NCBI GenBank assembly: GCA_965203365.1
Contig: OZ241878.1
Span: 2,108,001-2,172,000, forward strand
DNA from: VYFG01 sp965203365
GTDB lineage: Bacteria; Pseudomonadota; Gammaproteobacteria; Arenicellales; Poriferihabitantaceae
Reading direction: 5' to 3'
Length of the DNA stretch: 64,000 nucleotides
The notes under the pieces are model-generated. The model ran no database searches. It saw only the letters and a list, made by a program, of their open reading frames with translations, and was not told the origin of the DNA. Positions 8,293-17,505 of the stretch are shown here, piece after piece. The position numbers were made by a program, and so were the translations under genes. Numbering within the stretch: position 1 is the stretch's first letter; every line of letters starts with the position of its first letter.

Positions 8293-9315
8293 ATGAATTC
8301 CAAGAGCCGCATTCACAGCGACATCGACTACGACAAGCCAGGCCGGCAGATGTCGGTATTGCGACTCGTGCATTCCGATAACGAAACCCCCTGGGGTTTT
8401 ATTCCCGTTCCGGTGGCGGTTATCGCTGGCGGGAGCTTCAAGCGGGAAAATACGGTGTTGCTGTCCGCTGGCAACCATGGCAATGAGTATGAAGGGCAAG
8501 TCATTCTCCGCCGGCTGATTCACGAACTGGATCCGGAGGCGATGAATGGTCGGGTCATTATCTTTCCGGCACTCAACTTTCCCGCAGTGATGGAGCACAG
8601 CCGCGTGTCCCGTATCGATGGCATCAATATGAACCGCACGTTCCCCGGCGATCCGGACGGAACGCCGACACCCGCCATGGCCCACTATGTAGAGAGCGTC
8701 GTGTTGCCACAATGCGTTGCCGCTGCGGACTTGCATTCCGGCGGCGCGGTGTCGAGCTTCATGCCCTGCGCTTATCTTCGTCACGCTGGCGAAGCGGCAT
8801 TGATGGCCCGCAAGCTGGCCGCTTGTGATGCTTTTGCCGCACCGTGGACGGTGGTGGTGTCCGGCACCGCGGACAATCGATCACTGTCCGCGGCCTGTGA
8901 CCGCCACGGTGTGGTCATGGTGGCCACGGAGCTCGCCGGTTCCGCCAGCATCGACCTGGATGCGCTGGAGATCGGATACGCATCCATCCGGCGCTACCTG
9001 ACCCATTTTGGCATCATGGAGGACAGCCCCCTCGCCGCCGCGCCCACCCGTTACCTACACACGCCGGATGCGAGTTGGTTCGTCTGGGCTACATCCGACG
9101 GCATTTTCGAACCGGCTGTCCGATTGGGAGACACCGTCCATGCGGGACAACCGGCCGGCCGGATTCACCCGTTGAATGACCCGTTTCAGGAACCGGACAT
9201 CGTTCACTTCAGACAAAACGGCATCATCGCCGCCATTCACACACCTGCCATTGTCCATCGTGGACAACATGTTTTCCAGATTGCCAAGGAGATCGATACC
9301 ACCGGATTGACATGA
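8293..9315 (+). CDS. AstE/AspA-family metal-dependent deacylase (DoeB-like)
   Basis: The 340-residue protein belongs to the succinylglutamate desuccinylase/aspartoacylase family. Zinc ligands are visible as H62 and E65 in GNHGNEYEG and H148 in ADLHSGG. The overall pattern (NMNRTFPGDPDGT) resembles N-acetyl-diaminobutyrate deacetylase DoeB of ectoine breakdown. The reaction should be removal of an acyl group from an N-acyl amino acid. The start at 8293 is preferred over 8128, whose extra 55 residues look non-coding and would span the promoter. The gene overlaps the aminotransferase by 4 bp. DoeA, DoeC and DoeD partners are absent here, so the substrate may differ from ectoine-derived compounds. 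Confidence 0.82.
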   Translation: MNSKSRIHSDIDYDKPGRQMSVLRLVHSDNETPWGFIPVPVAVIAGGSFKRENTVLLSAGNHGNEYEGQVILRRLIHELDPEAMNGRVIIFPALNFPAVMEHSRVSRIDGINMNRTFPGDPDGTPTPAMAHYVESVVLPQCVAAADLHSGGAVSSFMPCAYLRHAGEAALMARKLAACDAFAAPWTVVVSGTADNRSLSAACDRHGVVMVATELAGSASIDLDALEIGYASIRRYLTHFGIMEDSPLAAAPTRYLHTPDASWFVWATSDGIFEPAVRLGDTVHAGQPAGRIHPLNDPFQEPDIVHFRQNGIIAAIHTPAIVHRGQHVFQIAKEIDTTGLT

Positions 9316-10403
9316 GCCTGTCTCCCGCCAAACGCCGTATTGCCGATATCCGGACTCATATGACCGCCCTGCCCGCCGGGTTTTCCGTCGATACCATCAA
9401 GCTCTGTTCCAATGAAAGTGCTTTCGGTCCTGCTCCGGGCGTCATTGATGTCGCCGAGAAAGCGTTGCGCCGGATGCAGTTTTATGCCGAGCAGGGAACC
9501 GACACGTTGCAGCAGGCAATTGCGCAACGCGAGCGCATTGATCCCGACCGCATCGTTTGCGGGCCGGGGTCCGATGAATTGCTGGCCCGCCTGTGTCGCG
9601 CCTATCTTGGGACTGACGATGAATTGTTGTACAGCATCAATGGCTACGCCAAGTTTGCCAACTACGCCCTCGCCAACGACGCTGTGCCGGTTCGAGTACC
9701 GGATGCAGATTTTCAGGTCAGTGTCGACAACCTGCTGGCAAGAGTGACTTCGCAAACACGCATGGTGATGGTGGCCAATCCAGACAACCCGACCGGGACC
9801 TGGTTGTCAGGCAGTGAAATCGCCCGGCTGCATGAGGGTCTGCCGGCATCGGTCCTTTTGGTGGTGGACTCCGCTTATGCAGAATATGTGGATGACCCGT
9901 GCTATACTATGCCATCCGCCCTGGTGGATGATCACGATAATGTGGTCATGACGCGGACGTTCTCGAAAATCCATGGCCTGGCGGGGCTGCGTCTGGGCTG
10001 GCTTTACGGCCCCTCAAGTATCGTGGAAACGCTACGGCGTATCGGCACCACTTTTCCCATCAGCAATGTCGCCCTGGATTGTGGCGTCGCCGCCATGGCC
10101 AACGAGGCGTACCAGACTGAAATCAAACAGCGTAACCGGGTGCTGAGGGCCAAGCTGCGGGATGACATGTGCGCTCTGGGCCTCGACCCGGTGGAAAGCC
10201 AGACGAATTTCCTGCTAATCGGATTTCCCGCAACCGGTCCCGACGCCGCAGGCGCTGACGAGGCGCTGTGGTCGCGGAATGTCATGGTCAGGCGATTTCC
10301 AACTCCGGCCTTTGCCAATCATATTCGCGTCTCGATCGGGACCGAAGCGGAAATGGCACGATTTCATTCGATCATGAGTGCCTACGTAGACGAATCATGC
10401 TAA
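9312..10403 (+). CDS. HisC-like class I/II aminotransferase
   Basis: The 363-residue PLP-dependent enzyme is of the histidinol-phosphate aminotransferase group. It has the PLP lysine K219 in TRTFSKIHGLAGLRLGW, the NPDNPTGTW motif, and D186/Y189 in VVDSAYAEY. Nothing else here belongs to histidine synthesis. It sits between a deacylase and a 2-oxoacid decarboxylase, so a catabolic amino-acid to 2-oxoacid step is more likely. Cysteate or phosphonoalanine would suit the following enzyme, but that is inference. It overlaps the deacylase (4 bp) and the next gene (7 bp). Confidence 0.85.
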   Translation: MSLSPAKRRIADIRTHMTALPAGFSVDTIKLCSNESAFGPAPGVIDVAEKALRRMQFYAEQGTDTLQQAIAQRERIDPDRIVCGPGSDELLARLCRAYLGTDDELLYSINGYAKFANYALANDAVPVRVPDADFQVSVDNLLARVTSQTRMVMVANPDNPTGTWLSGSEIARLHEGLPASVLLVVDSAYAEYVDDPCYTMPSALVDDHDNVVMTRTFSKIHGLAGLRLGWLYGPSSIVETLRRIGTTFPISNVALDCGVAAMANEAYQTEIKQRNRVLRAKLRDDMCALGLDPVESQTNFLLIGFPATGPDAAGADEALWSRNVMVRRFPTPAFANHIRVSIGTEAEMARFHSIMSAYVDESC

Positions 10404-10897
10404 GCGGAAAGCGAATCATCGACGCACTGAAGACAGCCGGCATCCGTTACATATTGTCTGTACCGGACATCGTCACCAGCGACGGCCTGTTGTGGCCCGT
10501 CAGCCGGGACCCGGATTTCAAGCTGGTGCGAGTGTGCAAGGAGGATGAGGCGGTTTCCATCGCCGCGGGACTGTCATTCGGTGGTGTCCGGGCCTTGGTG
10601 CTGATACAAAACACGGGATTCATGGATTCCATCAACGCCATCCGGGTCATGGCCGTGGAGTACAACCTGCCGATCTGTCTGATGGTGGGACTGCAGGGCA
10701 AGGAGTCCGACCGCCTGCCGGCAGAATCCGCGAAATACAGTGTTCGCATCTGCCCACCCATCGCGGATGTCCTTGAACTGAAGCATCACCTCATCCAGAA
10801 CGATGAGGACATTCCCGTGATCGTCCGGGAAATCGAGTGCGCCTATACCGTACCCGGGCCGGTAGCCTTTTTTCTTGGACGGTCCCCTGCGACATGA
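10397..10897 (+). CDS. TPP-dependent 2-oxoacid decarboxylase, alpha (Pyr-domain) subunit, ComD-like
   Basis: The 166-residue protein carries only the N-terminal pyrimidine-binding domain of TPP enzymes. The activating glutamate lies in CKEDEAVSIAAGLSFGG, and VLIQNTGFMDSIN follows as in sulfopyruvate decarboxylase subunit ComD and phosphonopyruvate decarboxylase. ATG at 10397 overlaps the aminotransferase stop. The longer frame from 10268 runs inside that gene and is rejected. It is coupled by ATGA to the beta subunit. Confidence 0.82.
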   Translation: MLSGKRIIDALKTAGIRYILSVPDIVTSDGLLWPVSRDPDFKLVRVCKEDEAVSIAAGLSFGGVRALVLIQNTGFMDSINAIRVMAVEYNLPICLMVGLQGKESDRLPAESAKYSVRICPPIADVLELKHHLIQNDEDIPVIVREIECAYTVPGPVAFFLGRSPAT

Positions 10898-11463
10898 TGA
10901 AACGGGACGAATGCCTGCAGGCCCTGAGACAGCACTACACCGGCCAGGTGGTGGTCCCGGCGTATCAGGCCGCGTTCGAATGGATGGTCATCTGTCCGTC
11001 AGACCTTACCTATCTCACCACTGGCGCCATGGGGCAGGCATCGTCCCATGCCTTGGGACTAGCCTTGGCGCGACCCGACAAGTCGGTATGGGTGCTGGAT
11101 GGTGACGGCAGCCTATTGATGAATCTGGGCACTCTGGTTACGATCGCCAGCGTGGCACCGAGAAACTTTCACCACTTTCTTTGCCACAACGGGGTCTACG
11201 AGGCGAATGGTTCGCACCCGATTCCCGGACAGGGCATGGTGGATTTCCCTGGACTGGCGCAGGCCGCAGGATATCCCCATTGTGAACGTTTCGACGACCT
11301 GGATGACTTTTGTTCGCGAATTGGGGGGGTGTTGCGCCTGAATGGGCCGGTATTCATCGAGTTGGTCGTGGAACAGGGTGCGGCCTACCCCCAGGATTAC
11401 ACCCAGTTGCACAGTGCCGAACGACGAGCGAGCTTTCGGGCGGCATTCGAACCTCCGGCGTGA
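10894..11463 (+). CDS. TPP-dependent 2-oxoacid decarboxylase, beta (PP-domain) subunit, ComE-like
   Basis: The 189-residue protein holds the diphosphate-binding domain. It has GAMGQASSHALGLALA, then DGDGSLLMNLGTL and a downstream HNGVYEANG, the GDG...N motif that binds Mg-diphosphate. With the alpha subunit it should make an alpha/beta decarboxylase of the sulfopyruvate/phosphonopyruvate type, giving an aldehyde. An aldehyde dehydrogenase is encoded convergently just downstream. Start 10894 overlaps the alpha-subunit stop by ATGA. Confidence 0.83.
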   Translation: MMKRDECLQALRQHYTGQVVVPAYQAAFEWMVICPSDLTYLTTGAMGQASSHALGLALARPDKSVWVLDGDGSLLMNLGTLVTIASVAPRNFHHFLCHNGVYEANGSHPIPGQGMVDFPGLAQAAGYPHCERFDDLDDFCSRIGGVLRLNGPVFIELVVEQGAAYPQDYTQLHSAERRASFRAAFEPPA

Positions 11464-11637
11464 CGGGATACCGTACCGGATTCGCCCAGCCATCCTGATT
11501 CATCGCCCCCCGCCTGCTGGTCGCTGGAGTCAGAAAATGGGGACGAGCCAAAAGAGTCGGATCATGTCACGGAAAAAACCAACCACCTGATGGGGCTGGA
11601 GGAAGTGGAGTCCGGTGTCGCAGTCGGCCCTGGGGCA

Positions 11638-13110
11638 TCAGGCCAGTGGGTTCGGCACCACTTCCGCATGGTTGATCCATACGCTTTTGACCTGCAAAAA
11701 TTCCCTGATCATCTCCTGGCCGTTTTCCCGGCCGATGCCGCTCAGCTTATAGCCTCCTACGGGTGACATCATGCTGACGGACCGGTAGGTATTGATATAG
11801 ACCGTTCCGCATTGGAGGCTCGTCGCCATCCGATGTGCCAAACGGTGATTTTCCGTCCAGACACCCGCCGCCAGACCGAAGGAGCTGTCATTGGCCATGG
11901 CCACCGCGTCGGATTCATCGGTGAAGGTCATCATGCTGGCTACCGGTCCGAAGATCTCCTCTCTGGCGATGCGCATGTCCGGGCGGACATTGCGATAGAT
12001 GGTGGGTTCGACGAACCAGCCCTTTTCGCAGCCCGGGCGGGTGGCGCGATGCCCGCCCACCACCAGTTCCGCCCCTTCGGCTTGCGCAGAACCAAGGAAG
12101 CCCAAGATGGTGTTGAACTGCATTTCATTGGCGATGGGGCCGATCCGGGTGGCCGGGTCGGAGGGGTCCCCCATACGGAGGCTGGCCAACGCTTCGACCA
12201 GTCTTTGTTCAAATTCCGACGCGATATCCCGCTGCACCAGGATGCGGGAACCCGCTACGCAAGTCTGGCCATTCGACAGGAACAGGCCGGACAATACTCC
12301 GTTGACGGCATTGTTCAGATGGGCATCGGCAAACACGATCTGGGGCGACTTTCCCCCCAGCTCCAGGGTCACCGGTTTCAATTGATCGGCCGCCGACCGG
12401 TTGACCGCGCACCCGGCGGATACCGAACCGGTAAAAGTCACCTTGGCCACATCCGGATGCGAAACCAGGGGCTCGCCTGCCTCATCGGCGTATCCCGTCA
12501 CCACATTGATCACACCCGACGGGAATTCGGCCTGTTGCACGATTTCCATGAACGCCAGCGTGGATGCAGATGCATGCTCGGAAGGCTTGACCACCACGGT
12601 GTTGCCCGCAGCCAGGGCGGGCGCAATCTTCCACAGCATGAGCATGACTGGAGAATTCCAAGGCGTGATCGCAGCGACCACGCCCAAAGGTTCGTGGAGG
12701 GTGAAATTGAAGATATCCGGGGTGTCCAAAGGAATCACCGTGCCTTCGACCTTGTCGGCTAGTCCGCCATAGTAATACAGCCATTCGGGCAGATACCGAA
12801 ACTGGGGTAATGCCTCGGCCAGTCGTTTGCCGTTGTCTCTGGCCTCAATCCGGGCGATCTCCTCTCCCCGGTCCTGCAGCAAGTCCCCCAGACGCCTCAG
12901 CCATCTCCCTCGGGAAGTGGCGCTCATTTGAGTCCAGTCTCCCTGTTCGAACGCCCGTTTCGCTGCGGCCACCGCGGCATTGACATCGGTTCGGTCGCAA
13001 CGTGGGATTCGCGCCCAAGGCTGACCCGTGTAAGGCTCAATGCTGTCAAACCACTCCCCACTCGCCGGGTCGCACCAGACACCGTCTCGAAACAGGCGAA
13101 AGGTCTTCAT
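11638..13110 (-). CDS. NAD(P)-dependent aldehyde dehydrogenase
   Basis: The 490-residue protein is a full-length ALDH-superfamily enzyme. The general base E250 lies in VTLELGGKSPQIVF and the nucleophile C284 in NGQTCVAGSRI. The NAD-binding segment includes TPWNSPVMLMLWK and FTGSVSAG. It oxidises an aldehyde to the acid. The location next to a decarboxylase that would release an aldehyde suggests that product as substrate. Betaine-aldehyde or semialdehyde substrates are also possible on family grounds. It overlaps the LysR gene by 4 bp and may be under its control. Confidence 0.9.
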   Translation of the reverse strand: MKTFRLFRDGVWCDPASGEWFDSIEPYTGQPWARIPRCDRTDVNAAVAAAKRAFEQGDWTQMSATSRGRWLRRLGDLLQDRGEEIARIEARDNGKRLAEALPQFRYLPEWLYYYGGLADKVEGTVIPLDTPDIFNFTLHEPLGVVAAITPWNSPVMLMLWKIAPALAAGNTVVVKPSEHASASTLAFMEIVQQAEFPSGVINVVTGYADEAGEPLVSHPDVAKVTFTGSVSAGCAVNRSAADQLKPVTLELGGKSPQIVFADAHLNNAVNGVLSGLFLSNGQTCVAGSRILVQRDIASEFEQRLVEALASLRMGDPSDPATRIGPIANEMQFNTILGFLGSAQAEGAELVVGGHRATRPGCEKGWFVEPTIYRNVRPDMRIAREEIFGPVASMMTFTDESDAVAMANDSSFGLAAGVWTENHRLAHRMATSLQCGTVYINTYRSVSMMSPVGGYKLSGIGRENGQEMIREFLQVKSVWINHAEVVPNPLA

Positions 13111-14015
13111 ATTGAAATACGCTTGTTCGCTCTCCCCCGCCGGCAGTGGTCCAGAGCATGTTCGTAGAACTGGCGGCCAAGCCGGGAAGCGGGGACATCC
13201 GCCCGGGTAACCAGCATGATGTCGATGTGCATGGCTGGTTGCAGCGGCCGAAATACCAGGAGGTTGTGATTCATCGAGGTCGGCAGTTCCGGCCCGACAA
13301 TGGAGACCCCCAATCCCGCTCCCACCAAGCCATAGATCGCGTCAGCGGTGCGGGCCTGGATATCCAGGCGGCAATGGACCTCGTGCTGCTCAAGCAACGT
13401 CATTGCTTGGTAGCGGAACAGGGAGTCCCTCGCCAGGGAGATGAACCGTTCACCTTCGAGATCCTTCGGGCGAATAGATTCCTTCTCCGTCAGCGGATGC
13501 TTCGCTGGCAGCACGCAATAGGCTTGCAACCCACAGAGACGCTCAGCACTCAATCCCTTATCCTCAATGGGTCCTGAAGTGATGCCGACATCGTATTGAT
13601 CCGTCGTGATGGCCGCCAATGCCTCACTGCGAGGCAACACCTCCAGCCAGACCCCGACTTTGGCATGAGCGGCGTAAAATTCAGCGACCAGTTCGGGCAA
13701 TACCCGGGACGCCAATCCAGGCATGGTGACAAGATTCAATGTGCCGGTGCGGCAATGGCGGATGGCCTCGGCGGTGAACTTGAGGTCCTCCAGCCCGACA
13801 AAGGCCCGTTTGACCTCCTTGTAGAGCATCACCCCCTCTTCAGTGGCGACCAGGTTGCGGCCACGCTTGCGAAACAGTGGAAATCCCACGTGACGTTCCA
13901 AGTCACCCAACAGCCGACTCACCGCTGGCTGGCTAATGGACATGAGTTGTGCGGCACCGGTCACCGAGCCGGATGCCATGACTGTACGGAAAGCCTCTAT
14001 CTGCCGAAAGTTCAT
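13107..14015 (-). CDS. LysR-family transcriptional regulator
   Basis: The 302-residue protein has the N-terminal LysR HTH (MNFRQIEAFRTVMASGSVTG, then AAQLMSISQPAVSRLLGDLE) and a substrate-binding-like effector domain. ATG 14015 is chosen because the LTTR fold begins there; upstream in-frame starts add a non-conserved tail. It is divergent from the Rieske/amidase pair and cotranscribed with the aldehyde dehydrogenase. It may regulate either side from the 90-bp interval, which also holds a TTGACA. Confidence 0.92.
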   Translation of the reverse strand: MNFRQIEAFRTVMASGSVTGAAQLMSISQPAVSRLLGDLERHVGFPLFRKRGRNLVATEEGVMLYKEVKRAFVGLEDLKFTAEAIRHCRTGTLNLVTMPGLASRVLPELVAEFYAAHAKVGVWLEVLPRSEALAAITTDQYDVGITSGPIEDKGLSAERLCGLQAYCVLPAKHPLTEKESIRPKDLEGERFISLARDSLFRYQAMTLLEQHEVHCRLDIQARTADAIYGLVGAGLGVSIVGPELPTSMNHNLLVFRPLQPAMHIDIMLVTRADVPASRLGRQFYEHALDHCRRGRANKRISI

Positions 14016-14105
14016 GGCGGCAGTATACATAACAATTTGACATTCGGGTAGTAATTTCAGAAGCATTTTGATATGATTTACCCAAGCCCCTGTAGTTTAA
14101 GTGCC

Positions 14106-15452
14106 ATGTCCAAAGAAACCCGCTGGGTCGACCAGCCCTACCACGGATACCACCTCGCCGAACTCCCAAAAGAGGATGAGGAACTGACGCATGTTGAGCC
14201 CGGTACACCCGGGGGGGAATACCTGCGCCGGTTCTGGCACCCCATCGCGATGACCGACCGCATCGGTGACCGACCGGAAGCGATCCGCATCCTGGGTGAG
14301 GATCTGGTGGTCTTTCGCACCCTGAATGGAGAACTGGGTCTGCTGCACAAGCACTGCCTGCACCGCCGGATGTCTCTTGAGTATGGCAAGATCGAAGAAG
14401 ATGGCATCCGCTGTGCCTACCATGGTTGGAAATTCGCCGCCAACGGGCGTGTCTTGGACAAGCCCGGTGAACCCGATGCGAACGGCCTCCGGGAACGCCA
14501 CTGCATGGGGGCCTATCCGGTACAGGAATACCACGGTCTGATATTCGCCTACCTGGGTCCGCCGGATGAGTGGTGCCCCGAATTCCCCTACATGGATTCC
14601 ATGCAGATCGAGGGCCACGATCTCGTTCCCTATTCCATTCATTCTCCCTGCAACTGGCTGCAGGAAAGTGAAAACTCCATCGACCCGTTTCACAGCGTCT
14701 TCCTTCATGGACGCATCAACGGCCCACAGTTTCCGGGACTGGAGAACTTCGTCAATCTGCCGGTGGTGGAATACCACCCCATTCCGACCGGTTTCGTTTA
14801 CAGCCATGCCCGCCGCATCGACGACCTGATCTGGATCCGCTTTCATGACCACTTGACACCCAATTTCGCCCAGAACGGCGGCATGTTTCAAAGCTACTCA
14901 CAGCCCACCTTCTTCGGTCGCCCCAGTCTGTCAAAATGGGTCGTGCCGATCGACAACACCAACAGCCGCAAGTTCGGCTGGCGGCATTTTGACGACACGA
15001 ACGAAGTCCTGCGTCGGGGCGAGCGGGCAAAGGTCGGCTGGGAAAGTGTGGACTTCTATGGTCAGACAGGCCATCGCAACCGCGATGAAATGCTGACCAA
15101 TCCGGGCGACTGGGAAGCATGGACCAGCCAGGGACCCATCAACATCCATGCCAGGGAGTATCTGGGCTCTACCGACAAGGGGGTCGCCATGCTCCGCAAC
15201 AAATTGCGCCAGGACATTCGGACGGTGGCCGCCGGTGAGACCGTGGAGCGTCCGGAGGGTACTCCGGAAAAGCCGATTCACACCTACGGGGGCGATACCG
15301 TGCTCCGCATTTCCCGGCAGCACGAAGACGAAGGCGCTTTTTTGTCGGACATCCAAAAACGGGTCGCCGAGATCTACTTTCGTGGCGATGAACATGAGGG
15401 CCAGGACCGGGTGGACTTCCTGAAACGGGAGCTGGCCCAGCTGTCCGACTAA
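14106..15452 (+). CDS. Rieske non-heme iron oxygenase, catalytic subunit (paralog 1)
   Basis: This 448-residue enzyme is of the phthalate-dioxygenase-like type. The Rieske [2Fe-2S] ligands are C84, H86, C103 and H106 (HKHCLHRR and CAYHGW). The mononuclear iron ligands include H196 and H201, with bridging D193 (SIDPFHSVFLHG). It oxidises an organic substrate with electrons from a reductase that is not encoded nearby. The N-terminal pattern ELTHVEPGTPGGEYLRRFW is shared with two other proteins in the window. Start 14106 is chosen by similarity to those; 14073 is possible. It overlaps the amidase gene by 1 bp (TAATG). Confidence 0.9.
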   Translation: MSKETRWVDQPYHGYHLAELPKEDEELTHVEPGTPGGEYLRRFWHPIAMTDRIGDRPEAIRILGEDLVVFRTLNGELGLLHKHCLHRRMSLEYGKIEEDGIRCAYHGWKFAANGRVLDKPGEPDANGLRERHCMGAYPVQEYHGLIFAYLGPPDEWCPEFPYMDSMQIEGHDLVPYSIHSPCNWLQESENSIDPFHSVFLHGRINGPQFPGLENFVNLPVVEYHPIPTGFVYSHARRIDDLIWIRFHDHLTPNFAQNGGMFQSYSQPTFFGRPSLSKWVVPIDNTNSRKFGWRHFDDTNEVLRRGERAKVGWESVDFYGQTGHRNRDEMLTNPGDWEAWTSQGPINIHAREYLGSTDKGVAMLRNKLRQDIRTVAAGETVERPEGTPEKPIHTYGGDTVLRISRQHEDEGAFLSDIQKRVAEIYFRGDEHEGQDRVDFLKRELAQLSD

Positions 15453-17041
15453 TGAGTCGGCGTCGCGCAGATGGTTTTACGCAACAACAGTCTCTAGGCG
15501 TCGAAGCACAACGCCTGCTGCAAGTCGTGGAATCCGTCGTGGAAGACAACCGGTCCTTCCACCATGGCATGGAGCCAGATGCATTCCTGGCCCAGTTGGG
15601 CGGGTGGACGGACTATCGCCTACCTGCCGAGCCGACCACAATCGCCGCTGCCCCCCCAGCCACCCATACCGACATACTGTCGCTGACCGTTCCGGATATG
15701 GTCCGGTCGCTGGCATCGGGCGAACTCAGTTCGGTGGCTATCACGTCGGCATATCTTGATCACGCCCACAGCAGGAACCCCGAGATCAATGGCTACATTC
15801 GAATTGAATCGGACAGCGCCCTGGCCCGTGCGGCACAGGCGGATGTCGCCCGGCGTCATGGAAAGGAGGTCCATCCACTTTGCGGCATACCGATCGCCAT
15901 CAAGGACATATTCCATCGCCGTGGCATCCCAGTCTCGGCCGGATCCAGCGCCTACATCATGGATTCCGGTCTTGACGCGACCGTGGTACAACGGTTGCGA
16001 CAGGCCGGTATGCCAGTGCTGGGCACCCTGAATCTGGACGAATTCGCCGCCGGAGGAACTGGCACCAATGAACATTTCGGTCGATGCCTCAATCCGATAC
16101 ACCGTCATTTTCTATCAGGAGGATCATCGTCAGGTTCCGCTGCCGTGATCGGGGCGCACATGGCGCCATTATCGCTGGGTTCCGATGCGGGCGGTTCCAT
16201 CCGGCTACCCGCAGGGTGGTGTGGCGTTACCGGTCTGAAGCCGACCTATGGCCAGGTGTCCCGACATGGTGTGGTGCCCCGCACTTGGTCGATGGACTGC
16301 ATCGGCCCACTGGCGCATGATGCCGTGAGTTGCGCCTTGCTTCTGGAACTGATCGCTGGCGAGGATGATCAGGACCCCGCGACGCTGCCGGGTAAGCAAT
16401 TGTTCACCCCCGTGCCCGATGTGCCCGACCGCTCGCTTCGAATCGGGGTGGACGGAAGAGTTTCGGATACTGTTGGCCGGGAACAGGGCGTGGCGCTTTC
16501 CCGGGTGGGTGCCCTGTTCCGGGATTGGGGTTTGGGCATCGTCGAAACCATGTTGCCGGATCTCGAACCATTGAACCAGCTTCACCAAGTGGTCGTCAAA
16601 TGTGAAGCAGCCGCTTATCTGGCTCCACGACTGTCATCTGATGAAGACCAGGTGTCAGAAGCCGTCCGGAACGGGGTGCAGGCAGGTTTGGAAATTCCCG
16701 CTGTGGCCTATCTTTCCGCATTGAGACTTCGGCGGCCCATGCTGCAAGCCGTTCTGGATCAGGCCTTTGGAAACGCGGACATCATTCTGTTGCCTCTGTG
16801 CCCGGACGATGTCCCGTCAAGTGATCATCCTGACATCCCCCGGCTGTTTGCCCACTCCGCCCGCTTTACCCGATTCGTGAACTACCTGGGGTTGCCGGCG
16901 ATCACCTTTCCGGTATGCCGTGACGCCAATGGAATGCCCGTATCGGTTCAACTCTTGGGCAAGCCCCGGGACGAGTTGACACTGCTCGGTCTTGCTGCGG
17001 CCTTCGAACATGTCTCCGGGGGATTCCGTCAGGATAGGTGA
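15452..17041 (+). CDS. amidase signature family hydrolase
   Basis: This 529-residue enzyme has the Ser-cisSer-Lys triad: K151 in IAIKDIFHRRG, S225 in LSGGSSSGSA and nucleophile S249 in GSDAGGSIRLP. It hydrolyses an amide bond. A leading segment of about 70 residues precedes the usual amidase start and has no recognisable domain. It is directly coupled to the Rieske oxygenase gene, suggesting successive steps on one amide-containing substrate. It is not GatA, since GatB and GatC are absent. Confidence 0.9.
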   Translation: MSRRRADGFTQQQSLGVEAQRLLQVVESVVEDNRSFHHGMEPDAFLAQLGGWTDYRLPAEPTTIAAAPPATHTDILSLTVPDMVRSLASGELSSVAITSAYLDHAHSRNPEINGYIRIESDSALARAAQADVARRHGKEVHPLCGIPIAIKDIFHRRGIPVSAGSSAYIMDSGLDATVVQRLRQAGMPVLGTLNLDEFAAGGTGTNEHFGRCLNPIHRHFLSGGSSSGSAAVIGAHMAPLSLGSDAGGSIRLPAGWCGVTGLKPTYGQVSRHGVVPRTWSMDCIGPLAHDAVSCALLLELIAGEDDQDPATLPGKQLFTPVPDVPDRSLRIGVDGRVSDTVGREQGVALSRVGALFRDWGLGIVETMLPDLEPLNQLHQVVVKCEAAAYLAPRLSSDEDQVSEAVRNGVQAGLEIPAVAYLSALRLRRPMLQAVLDQAFGNADIILLPLCPDDVPSSDHPDIPRLFAHSARFTRFVNYLGLPAITFPVCRDANGMPVSVQLLGKPRDELTLLGLAAAFEHVSGGFRQDR

Positions 17042-17308
17042 TTCTGGGGGGCATTGACCATCCGGACCCATTTTTGTAGTGCCCGATACCGAGCTGGTGA
17101 TGCCGTCGAAGCGCCATGGCCGGGAGCCCCGGAGCAGGGGGCATCTCGCTGCCGCGGGCGGCATCGGGTGGAAGATGCCTTCCGACCTCTTCAGCGCGGG
17201 CGGGACATCACCACCCGCCAAGAGAAGAATACCCGTTCCTGCCTGGCTGCCATCCCGGTCCGATGGCTTGTCCTTTGGGCCGCTGTCTGGTGACGGTAGG
17301 ATCTGGAA
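17042..17308. other. intergenic stretch upstream of lipoprotein module
   Basis: No gene, RNA or terminator is recognisable. Similarity to the other lipoprotein's upstream DNA begins only at 17309. Confidence 0.4.
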
Positions 17309-17505
17309 GGGAGTCATTTTTTCTCTGCCGGGCCTGGATCCGGGGTTGATTTTTCGGGGGGGGGGGGGGGGGGGTAGGATCAATCCTTCTTCCCATGATC
17401 CACTCCCTTGACTCGGAGGTCTTGCCATGATGTCCCGAACCAACCGATGCGTCCCTTGCTCCCTCGCCGTGATCCTGGCCCTGACCCTGGCGGGTTGCGG
17501 CGGCG
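17309..17505. repeat. left arm of inverted repeat (promoter plus signal-peptide module)
   Basis: This arm matches 20778-20984 in inverted orientation. Shared parts are GGGAGTCATTTTTT, the TTGATTTTTC-poly(G)-TAGGATCAATCC block, the ribosome binding site, and almost the whole lipoprotein signal-peptide coding region, with only about three mismatches in the first 78 coding bases. Beyond the Gly-rich codons after the lipobox Cys the two genes diverge completely. Confidence 0.85.
17346..17380 (+). promoter_or_regulatory. candidate phase-variable promoter with G19 spacer tract
   Basis: TTGATT (17346-17351), TTTC, nineteen G (17356-17374) and TAGGAT (17375-17380) lie 46 bp before the lipoprotein ATG. 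The spacer is 23 bp; loss of about six G would bring it near 17 bp. A GGAGG ribosome site is at 17415-17419. Promoter elements match consensus at 4 of 6 each, so the promoter call is tentative while the tract itself is plain. Confidence 0.55.

Noticed and set aside
9312..10403. Assignment of the HisC-like gene to histidine synthesis
   Set aside because: No other his gene is near, and its coupling to a deacylase and a 2-oxoacid decarboxylase points to catabolism.
15452..17041. GatA subunit of aminoacyl-tRNA amidotransferase
   Set aside because: GatB and GatC are absent and the gene is coupled to a Rieske oxygenase; a catabolic amidase fits better.
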